DNA from: Taenia hydatigena
Taxonomy: Eukaryota; Platyhelminthes; Cestoda; Cyclophyllidea; Taeniidae
Direction of reading: 5' to 3'
DNA: 64,000 nucleotides
NCBI GenBank assembly: GCA_036345935.2
Contig: JADWOT020000010.1
Location: 7,676,587 to 7,740,586 of the forward strand
Under the pieces are notes generated by a model. The model had not been told where the DNA came from and made no database searches. It worked only from the letters and a program-made list of their open reading frames with translations. The translations under genes were made by a program, and so were the position numbers. The stretch's first letter is position 1, and each line of letters starts with the position of its first letter. Shown here piece after piece: positions 1 to 13,110 of this stretch.

Positions 1-59
1 TCCTCCAGCACGTGCGCTTACAATGCGTGAGCAGTGAAAGTCGTAGGTTTGGCTTACAT

Positions 60-720
60 TGCGCCTTGTGTCAACGTGAAGATGGCTTTATTTACTAATC
101 CGAGCTGGTGGGTGAGGGTGTTAGTGTGACCTGAGCCTTGTCTGAGTTACTCACACTAAAGTCGACCATAAACCACTTCACGCACACTCAACGGGCTACA
201 CCTCAGCCACTGACGCCATGCACACCAGCATACATGGGCTTGTAAACATCTGACGATCCTCATGACGTCAGCTTAGAGACAGTTTGGGTCAACAGAAATG
301 GGTGAGTCAGCGTGGTAATGTGGTGGTACGAAATGGGCTCTTAGCTCATACCACGTGTGTTAACCCCTTGACCTCACGCCACACGAGGAGTCATCACGTC
401 TTCTCTGCCACCTTTCATTCCCGACTTCCCTCCATCCACACCCCAAATCCACCCCTCGGATATTGTTATTTTCACTACGTTGCATCAGATGATGATGGGC
501 GTGGTATAGTAGAGGAGATAAAGTGCAGTAACATCACAGTGGTGCCCCGCATTGCTACATATAATGCAGGAATTAAAGTTCCACTCCTCGGTGTATCACC
601 AATTACTTGTGCATTCTCATCTCCAAATCGCCTCCTAATCATTCTTGGCTCAACAGTAAAACAAGTGGGATCGCCTATTGCTCGGTTAGTACACGGATGT
701 TATTCCGGGTGGACTGAGTA
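60..720 (+). repeat. dispersed repeat R1, copy 1
   Basis: This block resembles the reverse complement of 4450-3110 and the + strand at 8213-9280, 12830-13110 and 14090-14415. Shared landmarks are a GAAGATGGCT start, a following GTTGGTGRGTG, and GTGAGTCAGCGTG near 303. A 145-codon open frame (284-721) runs through it, but the frame is not kept in the other copies, so I do not call it a gene. No terminal repeats or transposase were found, and the element class is unknown. Confidence 0.55.
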
Positions 721-1129
721 GGTGAACACGCGTAATTCTACGTGATCCAAGGTCTCCAGACTTAGGTTTCACGGAATAGGATGAGGAGGAGGTGTACATG
801 TCACTGTAAGATAGTCTGACCCACATAAGTTGCTCTTCCTCTCACCTAACAACACTGGCCAGTATCTAGTTGCAATGAAGCTTCATTTTCCCTTCTGTTT
901 GCCAATCACTATTTACCTTCTCAATTCTCACTGCAATGATTTGTTGGCATATTCAACCAGATGTTGGTACTCGGGGGTTGGCATGTGGATACATCTCCTC
1001 CTCTATCGGTATCTTATTTATAAATTGTTCAGACTTCCTCAGCCTGTTGGGTGTAAAGTCAAATCACATTTGTTGTTGCGCATCTTCGACTAAACTTAAC
1101 GAAAATTTGACCTTCTTCGTAGAACGTCT
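721..1129. other. no recognisable feature
   Basis: Mixed-composition sequence with only short overlapping open frames. I see no splice-bounded conserved exon, RNA gene or repeat here. Confidence 0.5.
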
Positions 1130-1300
1130 AAGCGAGTAACTCTTTCATTTACGCAAATATACTTACCACAACTGTCTACGTCTCAGGCGAAATTGACTAT
1201 CCTCTTTAGCATAAATCTGCGAAAGCACATTTTCACCCTTATGCAAAACCATTCCCTACATTACGACTTCAAGAGGCTCACTAGAAGTTGGCAGTCGTAA
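1130..1300 (+). repeat. repeat R2, copy 1
   Basis: About 170 bp matches 12170-12310 in the same orientation, ending in the shared block CCCTACATTACGACTT. The similarity weakens beyond about 1300. No coding potential is apparent. Boundaries are approximate. Confidence 0.5.
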
Positions 1301-1769
1301 TGGATAAATAAGTTGGCAGCAAATATTCATGTTGCCGTCAAATCGCTGGCTTTCTGTGTTGAATAGTGTTTCGGCACTAATCGACAAGCAATCTGAGTTG
1401 TGGGCATATTTATGGGTTCTTTTTGCCTCACCCAGTATAAACCAAGGCTGATAATCTTGCACTGCAGAAAGTACTGAAGAAACAAGTGGGCCTTCACTGT
1501 GCCTGTTCCTCAGTTCAAAGACCTCATAGAGATCCACCCAGACATGTGAGTCGCTTAGGAAAAAGGGAGGCGCGAAACAACTGGAACACTAGGTGCTGGT
1601 CGAAACTGGGTGTCCTGGTTGTGCGTGATTTCTTAGTTAAAACTGTGTGCTTAGATGATCTCACTTCACTGTGGCTTCATCAAGCCGCCATTTTCTCGCA
1701 GAATCTGCTGTGCTCATTGAGCAGATCCTAATGACGATTGGTGGCTATCTAATGCACGACTGTGATGAT
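1301..1769. other. no gene; weak repeat similarity
   Basis: No supported gene. The stretch around 1560-1640 (block AGGTGCTGGT) has weak similarity to 6190-6260, suggesting old repeat debris. Confidence 0.4.
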
Positions 1770-4070
1770 GGTAAGATCTGCGCTAATGTGCAGCCAGTCT
1801 GCATTCCACTTCATGTAGCTACTATTTAAGCAGGACAAACACTTTCAACTTTCAACTGGTTCGTCTTGACACAATTTGATGAATTCTGTGTCAACCAGTT
1901 ATGTCCGTACTGTGACAGCGGGGCACTGACCTAAGCCAATTTAAGGCCTGTCTCTGGCCCTGCTTTCATCAGGAGTCCAATGATTTCAACCCGTGAGGTG
2001 AAGCGTTGCGCTCGCTCCTCTCCATACATTATTTAATTTGTTCATCTTTTGCATCACAATGGTACTCTTTCCCAGGCCAAGGGGCGGCTGACAATGAAAT
2101 TCCTATCGGTGGACTATTTGAAGGTTATATCTAGTCGACACTGTTGGTTGGCTCTCCGTTTCAGGTTTGACACCACTGATGGCGCAGTTGCGGGTCCTGA
2201 TGAAACCTCTGGCATAGTATGGGTGTGAAGTAGCGCATAACCAAGTGGACGGCCGCACGACGTCTAAGGCGGAGAAGTAATGTACTTGTCAACTGAAAAG
2301 ACGAGATGTGGAAGAGTAGAGCTCTAAGGATGTCTTCATGCAATACAGATGCTTTAGCATGCCATCAACTCTCTATTTTATTTTATCTGTGGATAGGGAT
2401 GATCAAAATCACTGATGGTCTCGTGCCTACATCTACTTCCTCTTGCTGTCGCCGTTGTCGTTATTTATCGTATTCATTCTGATGCGTCCATAAATATGTC
2501 ATAAGCATTAATTGCGTCTGGCTAGCCAGGCTATTGGTGGCCTTTGGCTCTGTGTAAATTCAGCTTAGAATACCGTTGATTTAACACAATCTTCCCTTCC
2601 TCATAGTGGACTGGTGTTTGGAAGATGCTTCGCCTCCCATGAACTGATGATGCCTCTGCCCTAATTTTTCCTCACATTCTGTGTCGACTGATGCCCACTT
2701 GCGAGTGTCAAATGAATATATTAGCTAAAGGCATGGAAAAGCTGCAGACAGAAAGCTTAAATCATTGTGGTATAGTTTAGCTGTCACTTCTTAACCCACT
2801 TAGAGGTAAGGATTGGTCGAAGGACGTGGCTGTCGAATTAACTAAAGAGCTGCACACCAGAGGATATCCAAATGGCTAAGACACGCTTCCTCGCGACTGC
2901 TATCAATGGGTAAGGCGAAAGGAACTTAAAAATTTGAACAGTTTTGTTTGCAATTTGCCATTTCTAGAAGTATTTTAGACAAGAAGCAAGCTGATTGAGG
3001 GCAATCAGAATGCTAGATGATAAGTTGTGTTCCCTCTCAGTCCACTTTTTCCTCCCTCAAATTCAAACAGCCATCTCAGGAAGAAGACTTACACTAGTGT
3101 GAAAATGATCAATGTGGCAAGTCGATTTTAACTCGAATGTTAATAGTTGTGGTGAGAATTGTTGTTGGAGTGCAATTAATTGCCTCAACTTGCCATCAAT
3201 TTCACCTAGAAATGCGCAAAACAAGTGCGGTTGCGTAACATGTCTTAGAGGTGAAGATACGTCAAACTATTTGTCCATCAGATGCTGCTGATAGGCGGTA
3301 ATCTTTAAATACCACTGCTTGATTGATAATGCCAATCAGACATCGCAGCGTGAATTGAGAAGAAGAGCAATGATTGCGCCAAGCAAAACATCACATTTCA
3401 ACCCAATTAATTAAACCATCTCCTATACACAGTTACATCTCCTCTCCTCACCCCCTACCATTGGAATTGTAAAACCTGGAGTTCACGAGGACTAGCACGT
3501 GTCCAATTGCATATTCTACTCGGGACAGTGTCCATGAGCCAACCGAACATTACGCAATCCCACTCACTTTACTCCCACACCCCAAACAACTGCATTGACA
3601 CTGGAGATTTAGTGCTCACAAATCAGTAGTGATGCATCCATGGTTAAGCTTAATTTCTTAAACTGCGCATGGCAACGCGAAGCACCACTACTGTTGGGAC
3701 TTCACTTCCCTCCAACACACCATGAAGCTCAACGTCAGTCTGGCCAGCACAATCACATTCGCAATTTTCAAGGGATGATTTTGAGGCGTAGAGTGAGAGA
3801 AGGTAGAAGTCAGAATTGGTAGGTAGAGCGTGATGACACACGACGTGGCGTGAGGTCCCTGTCCAAACTGGAATCGGGGTGAGAAGAGGGACGTACTACT
3901 TGCTACGAACCACCAACTACTCATCACCTAATGCGACTAAATTATCAACGCTAAATCACTAGGACAAATGCTCAAGCCAACAAGTATTAGTGTTGACAAT
4001 ATCATAACGAGTGCTTTGCTTCGATTCGCAGGTGGTTAATCGCGTAGACTCCGTCGTCATGCAAGGCTTA
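1770..4070 (+). repeat. inverted repeat IR1, left arm
   Basis: The arm matches the reverse complement of 7985-10130 over most of its length. Paired landmarks are GTCGATTTTAACTCG (3122) with CGAGTTAAAATTGAC (9262), TTTAAGCAGGA (1826) with TCCTGCTTAAA (10059), and GATGCTGCTGATAGGCGGTAAT (about 3281) with its complement near 9070. Indels are frequent, so this is an old duplication. The arm contains R1 copy 2. No genes are recognised inside. Confidence 0.7.
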
Positions 4071-4450
4071 GATTGGCGAGGCAATGTGATCCATACAACG
4101 CCGTGTGAAGACTCAAGGTCACAACACGTGATGTGAGACGCATTATGGCACCATTCTGATTAACACCTTTGGATTGGTCGGCAATGACAGTAGAGGGGAG
4201 CCCACCATGTCCTTACGTCTATATACGCGGATGCGTATGGTCGCAGCGACTGAGGTGTTGCCAGTGCAATGGGTGTGGTCTGTGCTGTGGTCGCACAGTT
4301 GGTTTAGTTGTGCGCGTGCAATTGAGATGCGGATCTGGTCCGTGGACGAACAGATCTGCAGGTAGCACCCAACACCTACACCCACCAACTCGGAGATGAA
4401 GTACAGCCATCCTTGTGTTGACGCGAAGAGCAATGCAGGTCACATTCACA
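3110..4450 (-). repeat. repeat R1, copy 2 (interrupted)
   Basis: Read on the - strand, 4450-4080 matches the start of R1 copy 1 and 3850-3110 matches the R1 body at 8517-9280. A roughly 215-bp segment (3853-4070) lies between them. In the other IR1 arm that segment sits upstream of the whole R1 copy (7985-8212). A 63-codon frame at 3841-3650 is also open in the sister copy at 8510-8722. Function unknown. Confidence 0.55.
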
Positions 4451-4779
4451 GCGTCTACCTCTTCTTCCACTCTTTACTAGCGACGAGTGATCGGAGCCAA
4501 TGGAAGGGACGTGGAATGATGTGCTCTCACACGCATGAATATGGGTGATGGAAGATGTGGCTACAATTTGAACTCAATGTACGCGAGGTAAGGCAAGCTT
4601 TGACAGACTAGAAGACGAGGCTGTTTATCCCTTTGCTGTTTAGCCTCGAACGCAAGAATTAGTCGGAGAAGGTGTTACCGTCTTATTCGTCAACTTTTCC
4701 ATTTCCATGTTATTTTTGTGTGAACAAGCGTGGACCTCATTCAACGGTTGGTGTTCGTCATTGCCATTTGCCACAGCTG

Positions 4780-5410
4780 TTCGCTGTTTGTAAGTGGTAG
4801 TTAAGGGTCATCCCATCCGTGTGTACTATACATCTCACTTTTCCCCAATGAAATGTTATCGGCACATTCACTGTCTTTGTACATTTAGAATGGTGAGCAG
4901 ACTGGTTGGCTGAGTGGTATGCAGACTAATGTTTATGTACATGGAAGCGGTACTCACTTGACGGTGGGTAGATGTGATTGTGACAGCGGTTTTGCTTGGT
5001 GGTTATGCTGGGCCTCATGGTTCGGCTCTAAGTACCCTATGTGCAGTAGCAATATTGTTGATATGGTGGCTTCTGGTGATGAACTCATCAGCTAGCCCAT
5101 CTGTTGCAACCTTTTTTCCATAGGTAGCTGGTCAAGAGTTAGAAGAAGATTAGTGTGATTGCGTTGGAATGGATGAGGTTCATGCTGTCCGTGATCTTTA
5201 CATGCCTTCTACGGATATAATCGTTAGCCGACTGTAAGAACACAGCCGTAAAGGCATACGGGAGGGAGCGTATTTAAGGAGAGATGTAGTGTCTAGGCAT
5301 TAGGTTGGTAGTACGACACAGTTATTGGTTTTACTAAGGGGAGATATAGGGGTGTAATCCATGAATGGCACACCGAACTCAAGTTACATTTGAGATTTGT
5401 TTTGATTTCA
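4780..5410 (+). repeat. dispersed repeat R4, copy 1
   Basis: Direct match to 54665-55265, about 50 kb away. Landmarks include CATCCGTGTGT (about 4815 and 54701), a GTGCAGYAGCAAT block (5041 and 54902) and AAGTTACATTTGAG near the right end of both. Similarity is patchy with indels. No long open frame is shared, and the element type is unknown. Confidence 0.6.
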
Positions 5411-7764
5411 CCTAGTAAGACCAATACGGACCTTCTTAACACCTACGGTATGAGTATGAGATATGTGAGGACCGACTGGCTTTTCAGGTGACGTGAAAGA
5501 CACAAAAGAAGGCGGGTGGTGAAAGGGCAAGGCAAAATAGGAAGAAAATATAACAGAAGGAGACTGCGAGTCTATTGCATAAGATAAAAAGGCAGCAGAT
5601 GTAAGGGCACATGTAAAATGTATACGACTTGAAAATGCGTAGAGCAAGGCATCGCCACCCTTCATAACGTCTGACCCCTTGTGTTTACTAAACGTCCTCC
5701 ATGTGATGGCTTCATACCCACCGCCTCCACCATTGATACACATCTCGACGGTATTAATTCACGGAAGTCTGGTTGCACATCGGATCCATGAAACAAGTGA
5801 AGTGAGACTTGGGAGCAGTGTCCTCTGTTTGTACTGCCATCTTATTCGCAACCACACCCTCCACACGCATGATAAGCCCACCTTCATGATGGCAGAGCGA
5901 AACGTGGCAATCCTTTAAGAATTCACAAACCCATTTGATTATGACTTCCACTTGATCACCCTTAATATGTGTGCAACTGTTTTGTCGCAAACTACGACCT
6001 GCCTTGTTTCAAGCACAGCAGTGAACTTGTAGTACTCTGCATCACATCGCATTGGATTGGAACGGGTGGGAATCAGGGCATCTAAGCGATGAGTGAATTT
6101 TCGATCCGAAGCGCCAACAATCCCTTTGCAGTTAAATGAGCAAGTGTTTCAACTAGGAGACTGGTAGGTGGTAGGAGACTTGAGCACAAGGTGCTGGTGG
6201 GCTTTAGGTGTTCACGATTTATACGGTTTCTGATTTAATAAGACGAGACCGAAAACCCACATCCTCGGGATGCAAAAATTATTCAACCTGCCGGATCTCC
6301 GATGGCGATCATGGATCCGAACTAAAGACCTGGTACAGATTTATGGACCAGTTTCGCCTTCTGCGATTCATGCCAATCCCCATGAACCTCGGAACAGCAT
6401 TGCATTCGAATGGTGAAATGCGTCTCAGCGTGCATTTTGAGTACTTTGACGTCCCTATTCTTCACTTAAACTAGTTAATATTTACTACTTAATACTACGC
6501 ACTCATCTGTATTTATTCCTTCCAGTAAATATTCTCGAATGCATCTGTGGTGGATGGGGTAGTCCATGCGAACGCGCTACCACGCAGGCTTCTAATCTAT
6601 TAGGCCTAAGTGCTCACACCTACGTATAGTACTTTGCCACAGGGAGCTTCTGGGTCATCGCTTTCACATTTGGTAAGAGAACACGATCTGATGCATGAAG
6701 TAGGTGGGTGCGCTTCGCCATGCATGACTTTGGGAGCCGCATTTGAGTGGATTTACCGGTTGATAGATTTGAGGCGACCGGTGTGATTGTATCAGCGGCA
6801 AGTGTTCTGTTTAAACTACCGACGTCAATTTATGTGCATTCGCATTATCCTCTCTATGTGTAAGGAGATCTCCTGCCAGTCTGTGTCGGATGAAAGTACT
6901 ATCATTTAAATTTTATCTTCACCACCAACTACCTGCATGTAGGGTAAATTGATGCAGCCTAAGTGAGGTGAGCACCTCCGAAATCGCCGCACTAAGCCAG
7001 ACACACACCAATACCTTGTGTTCGAGTTCTCTACCACTTCCCATTCTACCATGTGACCAACTGGCAACTGCTGGAAGCTTAAGCGCTCAGAATTCACTCA
7101 ATTTCATCCAATCCGATGCGATTTACGCTACCACCTGCCCATTGATGTTGCTAAGCAAAGCAGGCCATAGTTGATACCATTGTAAATTACTTCAAGCTTT
7201 GAGCCATGTCTATAAAGGATGACCAATTAAAAAACCAGAACCAAAGTGATATCTGATTTTCCAGTGGAAATCAGCTATTGCCCCTCGATGCTGTTCAGAG
7301 CTCTACAGCCATGAAGGAAGATTAATCATGTTTGTGGAGAGAACCTCATGGTCTACGCGTGTAGAGTTGATGGTAACAACCTTTTTATGTATATGCGTAA
7401 GTCATTCGATGCTCGACTTGGTCTCACTAAACCAAAGGTGATCGAAACGCGTGAGTCTGTAGGGAATTGGCAACAGGCAGACGATGATAGCTGTTGTGTG
7501 ATGGCTTTTGATACTTAACTGTGCACATTTGAGGGTCGCGTAGGTTATTCTACTGCTATTGCATCTGATATCACTTTATGTAAAGGGTTGACATGCTTCG
7601 CAAGGGAAATACTTGGGCTAGTCATCTACTCTTTCACTTCCCATTTCGATTCATTCTTTCGGTCCTACGAATTAGGCCTTTGCCTGACAAATTTTGATGC
7701 ATTTGATTCATAATGACACCTTTAACGTCCATACCCATGCCAATTAAAAGTGGATTCAGTTGAA
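5411..7764. other. IR1 spacer, no recognisable gene
   Basis: This makes up most of the loop between the IR1 arms. The longest frame (5408-5743, -, 111 codons) has low complexity and no recognisable domain. Weak R2-like similarity appears around 6160-6480. Nothing else is supported. Confidence 0.45.
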
Positions 7765-7965
7765 CACAAAACAGTCCCACCACTTATGATGGAACAATTG
7801 GAATCACCATACGGAGCACTGTCCTACCCGCCAACTCATAATACACAGAACAGAGCACGGCAAGTAAGGTACTCCATCTACTGCAATATCAGCAGGAAAT
7901 GTCCAGCCGTGAGGGCAGCTTCTCTGCTTCTTTGCACAAATGTCAGACCAGCGTATGTAGCAATA
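7765..7965 (+). repeat. repeat R6, copy 1
   Basis: About 200 bp similar to 11815-12010 on the same strand, sharing TCWCACCACTTATGATGGA-type sequence and an ACTCCAT block. It lies directly outside the IR1 right arm. No coding function is seen. Confidence 0.45.
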
Positions 7966-8212
7966 AGTTTGTGCAGCTGAAAACAGTATCATGACTTGCA
8001 CAACTACGGAGTCTACACGATTCACCACATGCAAGTCGAAGTAGAGCACTCGTCATGATATTGTCACCACTAATACCTGTTGGCTTGAGCATTTGTCCTA
8101 GTGATTTAGCGTTGATAATTTAGTCGCATTAGGTGATGAGTAGTTGGTGGTTCGTAGCAAGTAGTACGTCCCTCTTCTCACTCCGATTCCAGTTTGGACA
8201 GGGACCTTGATA

Positions 8213-9280
8213 TCCAGAACTAAAGGATGGAGTTGTTGGGTGCGATCTGCGCTTGTGTTCATTCACGGAGCTGAGCCTCATTACAGTTGCTCACTGTCTG
8301 GTCGACCTTAACCCATTTTATACACACACACACACAGTGAAGATGCCATGTGTAGACCACTGAATACAAACGCATCCGAGCCTACAGACGTGCAGACATC
8401 TGCAGCTCTGCATGTCGTCAACAGTGTCCGATTGATTCAGTCAGAGGAGGTGAGTCAGCGTGAAGTTGTGATGTGACGAGGTGGGAGGTCCTGCACACAA
8501 CGCACATGGGTGGCGGACTCACACCACATCGTGTGTCATCACGCTCTACCTACCAATTCTCAATTCTACCTTCTCTCACTCTACGCCTCAAATTCAACTC
8601 GCGTGAATTGCGAATGTGACTGTGCTGGCCAGACTGACGTTGAGCTTCATAGTGTGTTGGGGGGAAGTGAAGTCCCAACAGCAGGGGTGCTTTGCGTTGT
8701 CATGCGCAGTTTGGGAAATTGAGCTCAACCATGCAATGCATCACCAGTGATTTGTGAGCACTAACTCTTTAGTGTAAATGCAGTTGTTTGGAATGTGAGA
8801 GTGAAGTGAGTGGGATTGCGGACTGTTCGGTTGGCTCATGGATACTGTCACGAGTGGAATATGCAGTTGGACAGGTGCTAGTCCTCGTGACCTCCAGGTT
8901 TTCCAACTCCAGTGCTAGGGGATGAGGAGAGGAGATGTAACTGTGTATAGGAGATGGTTTAATTAATTGGGTTGAAAAGCGGTGTTTTGCTTGGCGCAAT
9001 CATTGCTCTTCTTCCCAATTCAGTCTGCGATGGCTGATTGGCATTGTCAATCAAGCAGTGATGTTTAAGGATTACCGCCTATCAGCAGCATCTGATGGAC
9101 AAATAGTTTAACGTATCTTCACCTCTAAGACATGTTGCACAACCGCATTTGTTTTGCGCATTTCTGTGTGAAATGGATGGCAATTTGACGTAGATGGTTG
9201 CAATCCTCTTCAGATAGGTCTCTTATTTGCGCAACTATTCGCAACGCGACTATTCACAATCGAGTTAAAATTGACTAGTG
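8213..9280 (+). repeat. repeat R1, copy 3
   Basis: The most complete R1 copy: 8230-8517 matches the 5' part of copy 1 (120-370), and 8517-9280 matches the body of copy 2. The 70-codon frame 8510-8722 aligns with the frame at 3841-3650 of copy 2. Both carry CECDCAGQTDVELH, so the frame has survived in both arms. Confidence 0.55.
8322..8336 (+). repeat. (AC)n microsatellite
   Basis: Uninterrupted AC dinucleotide run of about 15 bp inside repeat R1 copy 3. Of interest only as a possible length-variable marker. Confidence 0.9.
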
Positions 9281-10130
9281 GCTAGCGTTAAATGTCCTAG
9301 TGGGAGAGCCATTCGAATTGGGGAGGAGTGGCGGTTAGCGGGAAATGGAATACAAATTAGCACCTGTCATTTTCGCTGCCGTCAATATGCCGCGTTCCTG
9401 TACGGAGTGTTTCTGGTAGTGGCTAAATTGCAACCAGAATCACCCAATTCTTTTTGAGCTTCTTTTACCGCATACATTGATCGCGGTCTCAAGGAAATGT
9501 AGTTTAGCTACTCAAATCGTCTTTGATGAATTCATCATCATCATCATCGGCACTGTCGCCAGCTTTATTGAGCAGCTGTTTAGTTGGATCAACAGCCACG
9601 GCCTTATTTTCATTCATATAAACGAATGAATTAAGACGTGATGGGTGATGCCATCTTCAGCGCCTCGTCTTTTCGGCTAACGAGTGCATCACTCCTTCAC
9701 CTCAGGCGTCGTGCGGCCATCTACTCGGCTTTGACACCAGTTTCAATCTGAACCAAAGGACGAGTGGACAGTACAGATTAAATATAATCATCAAATAATT
9801 CACCGATTGGAGCTTCAGTGTTAGCCGCTGCTCCGCCTAAAAAAGAGTAACATTTTAATGCAAGTGATGAAAAGGGCGAGAGCAACGCTGCGTCTAATGG
9901 GTCGAGACGATTGGACCCCTAATGAAAGCAGGACCAGAGTTAAACTTTGAAATGACTTGGGTCGGTGTTCCGCTAACGTATTCTGAACATGAGTATTTGA
10001 CATGGATTTCATCAAATTGCATTAAGAGGGGCGGCTTGAATTGTGAACTAATATATATCCTGCTTAAATGGTGGCTAACAGAAATAGAATGCAGACCTCA
10101 GCACAACAAGACAGTAATCATGGAACCGTG

Positions 10131-11814
10131 ATGAAGGTGGTTCGAATGGGAATCTTGCCATCAGCACAGTTGTGCACCAGATGGTCGCCAATTGTCACTT
10201 CCATCTTCTCATTGCACGCAGCAGGTTGTCCTAGAATGGAGTGATTTGATGCGACCACAGTGAGGTGGACAGTTGATTCCCACCACCACTTAGCGCTCGA
10301 GTCGTCCATTATCCTCCTTCTCCTACGCGATGCGCATGGTCGGGTGGATCCTATGGGCTCTTTGAACTTGGGGATATGCACGGTGGAAGCTCACTTGCTT
10401 CTTCAGTACCTTCTGCAGTGCATCGTCATCAGCCATTGCTCTCACTGAATGAGGCAATAGAGACTCTAAAATATGCCCGCAATTCCGATTACCTCATGCA
10501 TTGAAAGTGGTACATGGTGAGACAGTAAATTTGGTGAGATTGCTTCCAATTTATCCATTTAGTTTAAAGGACAACTTCGTAAAATATGTGGCGTGACGAC
10601 CGATTAATGTTCTACGTGACTCAAATGCCACGGAAGTGTATTTGTGATGAACGGCGGTAAAATGTGGCAAAGTGATAGAACAGGAAGAAAGTCCGCCATC
10701 CTAGTAAATGCCCGTACAACATCACACAACAAATATCTTAAATCATTAGAAAGTGTCTGAATTTTGCCATCTACGAAAGTCACATTCTGTCGCATGAGAT
10801 CGAGTTGGATCGAGCAGAGTGGAGTCGAAATTGTAGACAGCTTAGTAGGTGTATGTTCGTTGCTGCAGCCAGTTCTCTAGGATCTGCGCGATACACCCTC
10901 ACAATCGCAAATTATTTTGCAATGATTGTTGAGCCATGGCCTTTCCCCACATGGCGCTAAACACATGCCTCACTTTTACCAGCCTCCGAATTTGGCAACA
11001 CGCAGTTCCCGAGTTGGTGCGTGGCAAAGCACACTCAACACTTTCTGAAATCAGTCTACATTTCACTGCCAAGTGTGGAATCAACGGTCACAAATGTCCC
11101 ACAGCACTCGCAATGACAAATTGTCATACGCGGCATGAACACTGATGCCTGAGAGATAAGGAGCACACACTACATAGGGAGACTGGAGGTACGCAGACCT
11201 AGAGACATGGTGCAGATTTGTGGGTCCATTCTACCTGCCGCAGCTCATGGCAACTTCCACTTACCTCGGCGCAGCAATGCTTTTTGCATGATTTAGTGTG
11301 CTCCACCAGCCCCAATAAGTGGCAGTATGGAAGAACCGCTTGTGACGACACATTCTTCCGCAATTAAGCTGATTGTAACCCTTTCCAAAAAGACGTTAGA
11401 GGCAGAGCTTATTCTTTAGAATCCACTGCAGGAAGTGAGATAATTGGTGTTATAGATTGGCTAAAGGGGCGATAGCAAAGTGACAAACGCCGTCGAATCC
11501 CCTTCATTCATTCTTGCTCCACCTCGAATAGAGAGAGTTCGCATTGTAGTTGGAGTAGTGTAATCTAATGTCTAGATCTACAACTTTCAAATCCGCTCAA
11601 ATCGCGCTGCTCTTGCATCTGTTGCTATTTTATGTTTAGAGAATGACATGTTTTGCAAGCAATGAGCTTGGATCTACCTTCCACTCTATCGCTCCCCAAT
11701 TTCGTTTGAATCATGTCGACTCTTTCTTCGCCTTGTACATCAAACTGCTTTTTTTATTTTTGTTGGCGCCTCTTTGCCCCATACTGTTTCAACGCAGTTT
11801 CGTGTGAATGCGAA
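10131..11814. other. no recognisable gene
   Basis: Only short, mutually overlapping open frames are present. Weak R2-like similarity occurs at 11160-11310. No domain, RNA gene or paired splice signals with conservation were seen. Confidence 0.45.
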
Positions 11815-12010
11815 ACTGTCTCACCACTTATGATGGACTAGTTCAACTCCACTGACAGAGCACCGCCCAGCTCACCAGCATGTAATAACCCCAGCAGCGC
11901 CCAACAAGGGATTTACTCCATTGAGACGAGCAGTATACAAATAACTGCCGACACACTGCAGGTTCGGGCGTCATTACCTGCATCGCCTTTGGTGACAATG
12001 GACACTTCTA
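11815..12010 (+). repeat. repeat R6, copy 2
   Basis: Direct counterpart of 7765-7965 with many substitutions. The shared core is CACCACTTATGATGGA. No open frame is preserved between the copies. Confidence 0.45.
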
Positions 12011-12169
12011 TCTACGGGATCTCTACGTTAAGCATCCATAATAGAGGCCTCACTAACCTCTGGCGTCTTATTATAGCAATCATGTACGACAAGTAGTGGA
12101 TGAGGTGTTCGAGCCTTTGTAGCCTACTTATCACCTCCTCGACAGGAGTCTGGGTGAGAGTCAAGAGCG

Positions 12170-12310
12170 AGAGGTCAGATATCAGCATTTGTTACTAGAC
12201 ACTGCTTACATTTCGACAATCCCTTTATTTACGAAACAGTGCTTAGCACAACTATTCACACCCCATTCGCATGCTTGCTCGCAACTGCTCCCTACATTAC
12301 GACTTGAAGG
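12170..12310 (+). repeat. repeat R2, copy 2
   Basis: Counterpart of 1130-1300 in the same orientation, with the conserved block CCCTACATTACGACTT. A 63-codon frame here (12189-12380) has no domain and is not maintained in copy 1. Confidence 0.5.
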
Positions 12311-12829
12311 GACGCTCAAATTGCAGCTATTTCTTCCTCTTTACCTTGGGTTCGTCATTGCTAATTTTCACAGCCGCTGATTCTACCAAAAGTATGATGT
12401 AGCTATTGGATGTGTCCGCAGTGTTTGGAATGTTACTTGACCTTCAAGGCGGAGAGGTGATTGACTCATTGAAAAAGAGACAAGACGAGGATTCAAATGG
12501 ACGAATGGAGGTTCCATCCTACAGCACGTGCAATACCTGACCTTTATCATGTCAGTACCCATTCATTTCTCGTCAGTGGCCACACGTTAGGAGTGCAGCA
12601 ATTGAAGTTACGGGCTGTCTCGTGTCTGCACGTGAGGTCGTGATCATAGATGCGATTCGCATCCTACTACTTGACCACAATGGCTGTATTCCCGCAGTTG
12701 GGTGTTGGGTAAGCTAAATAGTTCGTGTCGAAATGAGGTGATGCCAAATTCCGTCACAACAATGCTGCTGCTGCTCCTCATCATGTTGCCTTGAGAGGAC
12801 AGGGTGTGGTTCTGTCTGCTCTAGTGTAG
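12311..12829. other. no recognisable feature
   Basis: Gene-poor sequence with a short GCT-rich run near 12765. No conserved exon or repeat boundary is evident. Confidence 0.4.
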
Positions 12830-13110
12830 TCTCATATTACATGCCCTCGCACGAGGTGTTGTGAGTCATCGCATCTTTCCTACCAGTTCTTATGTCTGGC
12901 TTCCTACTATGAACGCTCGTCGGTGTCAGGTCAGGGGACGCGGATGATGGTAAGCCCACAAGGATCGGACTGCAATCCACCACGTGCTCTACCTAATGTC
13001 TACAGCGTGAAGCCAATGCATGTGTGATGGCGGCTGTATTGTTTAAGGAAGAAATCGAGGTCCCATCAGGAGTGGTGCTTCGCATTACCATTCGTAGTTA
13101 AGGAGTTGAC
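12830..13110 (+). repeat. repeat R1, copy 4 (partial)
   Basis: Similar to 8500-8720, including a GTGGTGCTTCGC block near 13071 that also occurs, on the other strand, at 3664-3700. In the frame used by the other R1 copies the translation is broken by stops, so this is a decayed copy. Confidence 0.45.

Larger units (their letters stand above)
7985..10130 (-). repeat. inverted repeat IR1, right arm
   Basis: Reverse-complement partner of 1770-4070. Compared with the left arm it carries an extra 300 bp (8213-8517) that corresponds to the 5' part of repeat R1. No recognisable genes. A short CA run is embedded at 8322-8336. Confidence 0.7.

Noticed and set aside
284..721. 145-codon + strand frame
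   Set aside because: It lies in repeat R1, and the frame is not maintained in the other R1 copies; no signal peptide, domain or splice context.
10136..10150. GGTTCGAATGGGA, resembling a tRNA B box
   Set aside because: Does not match the B-box consensus to its end, and no A box or cloverleaf could be built around it. No tRNA was found anywhere in the window.
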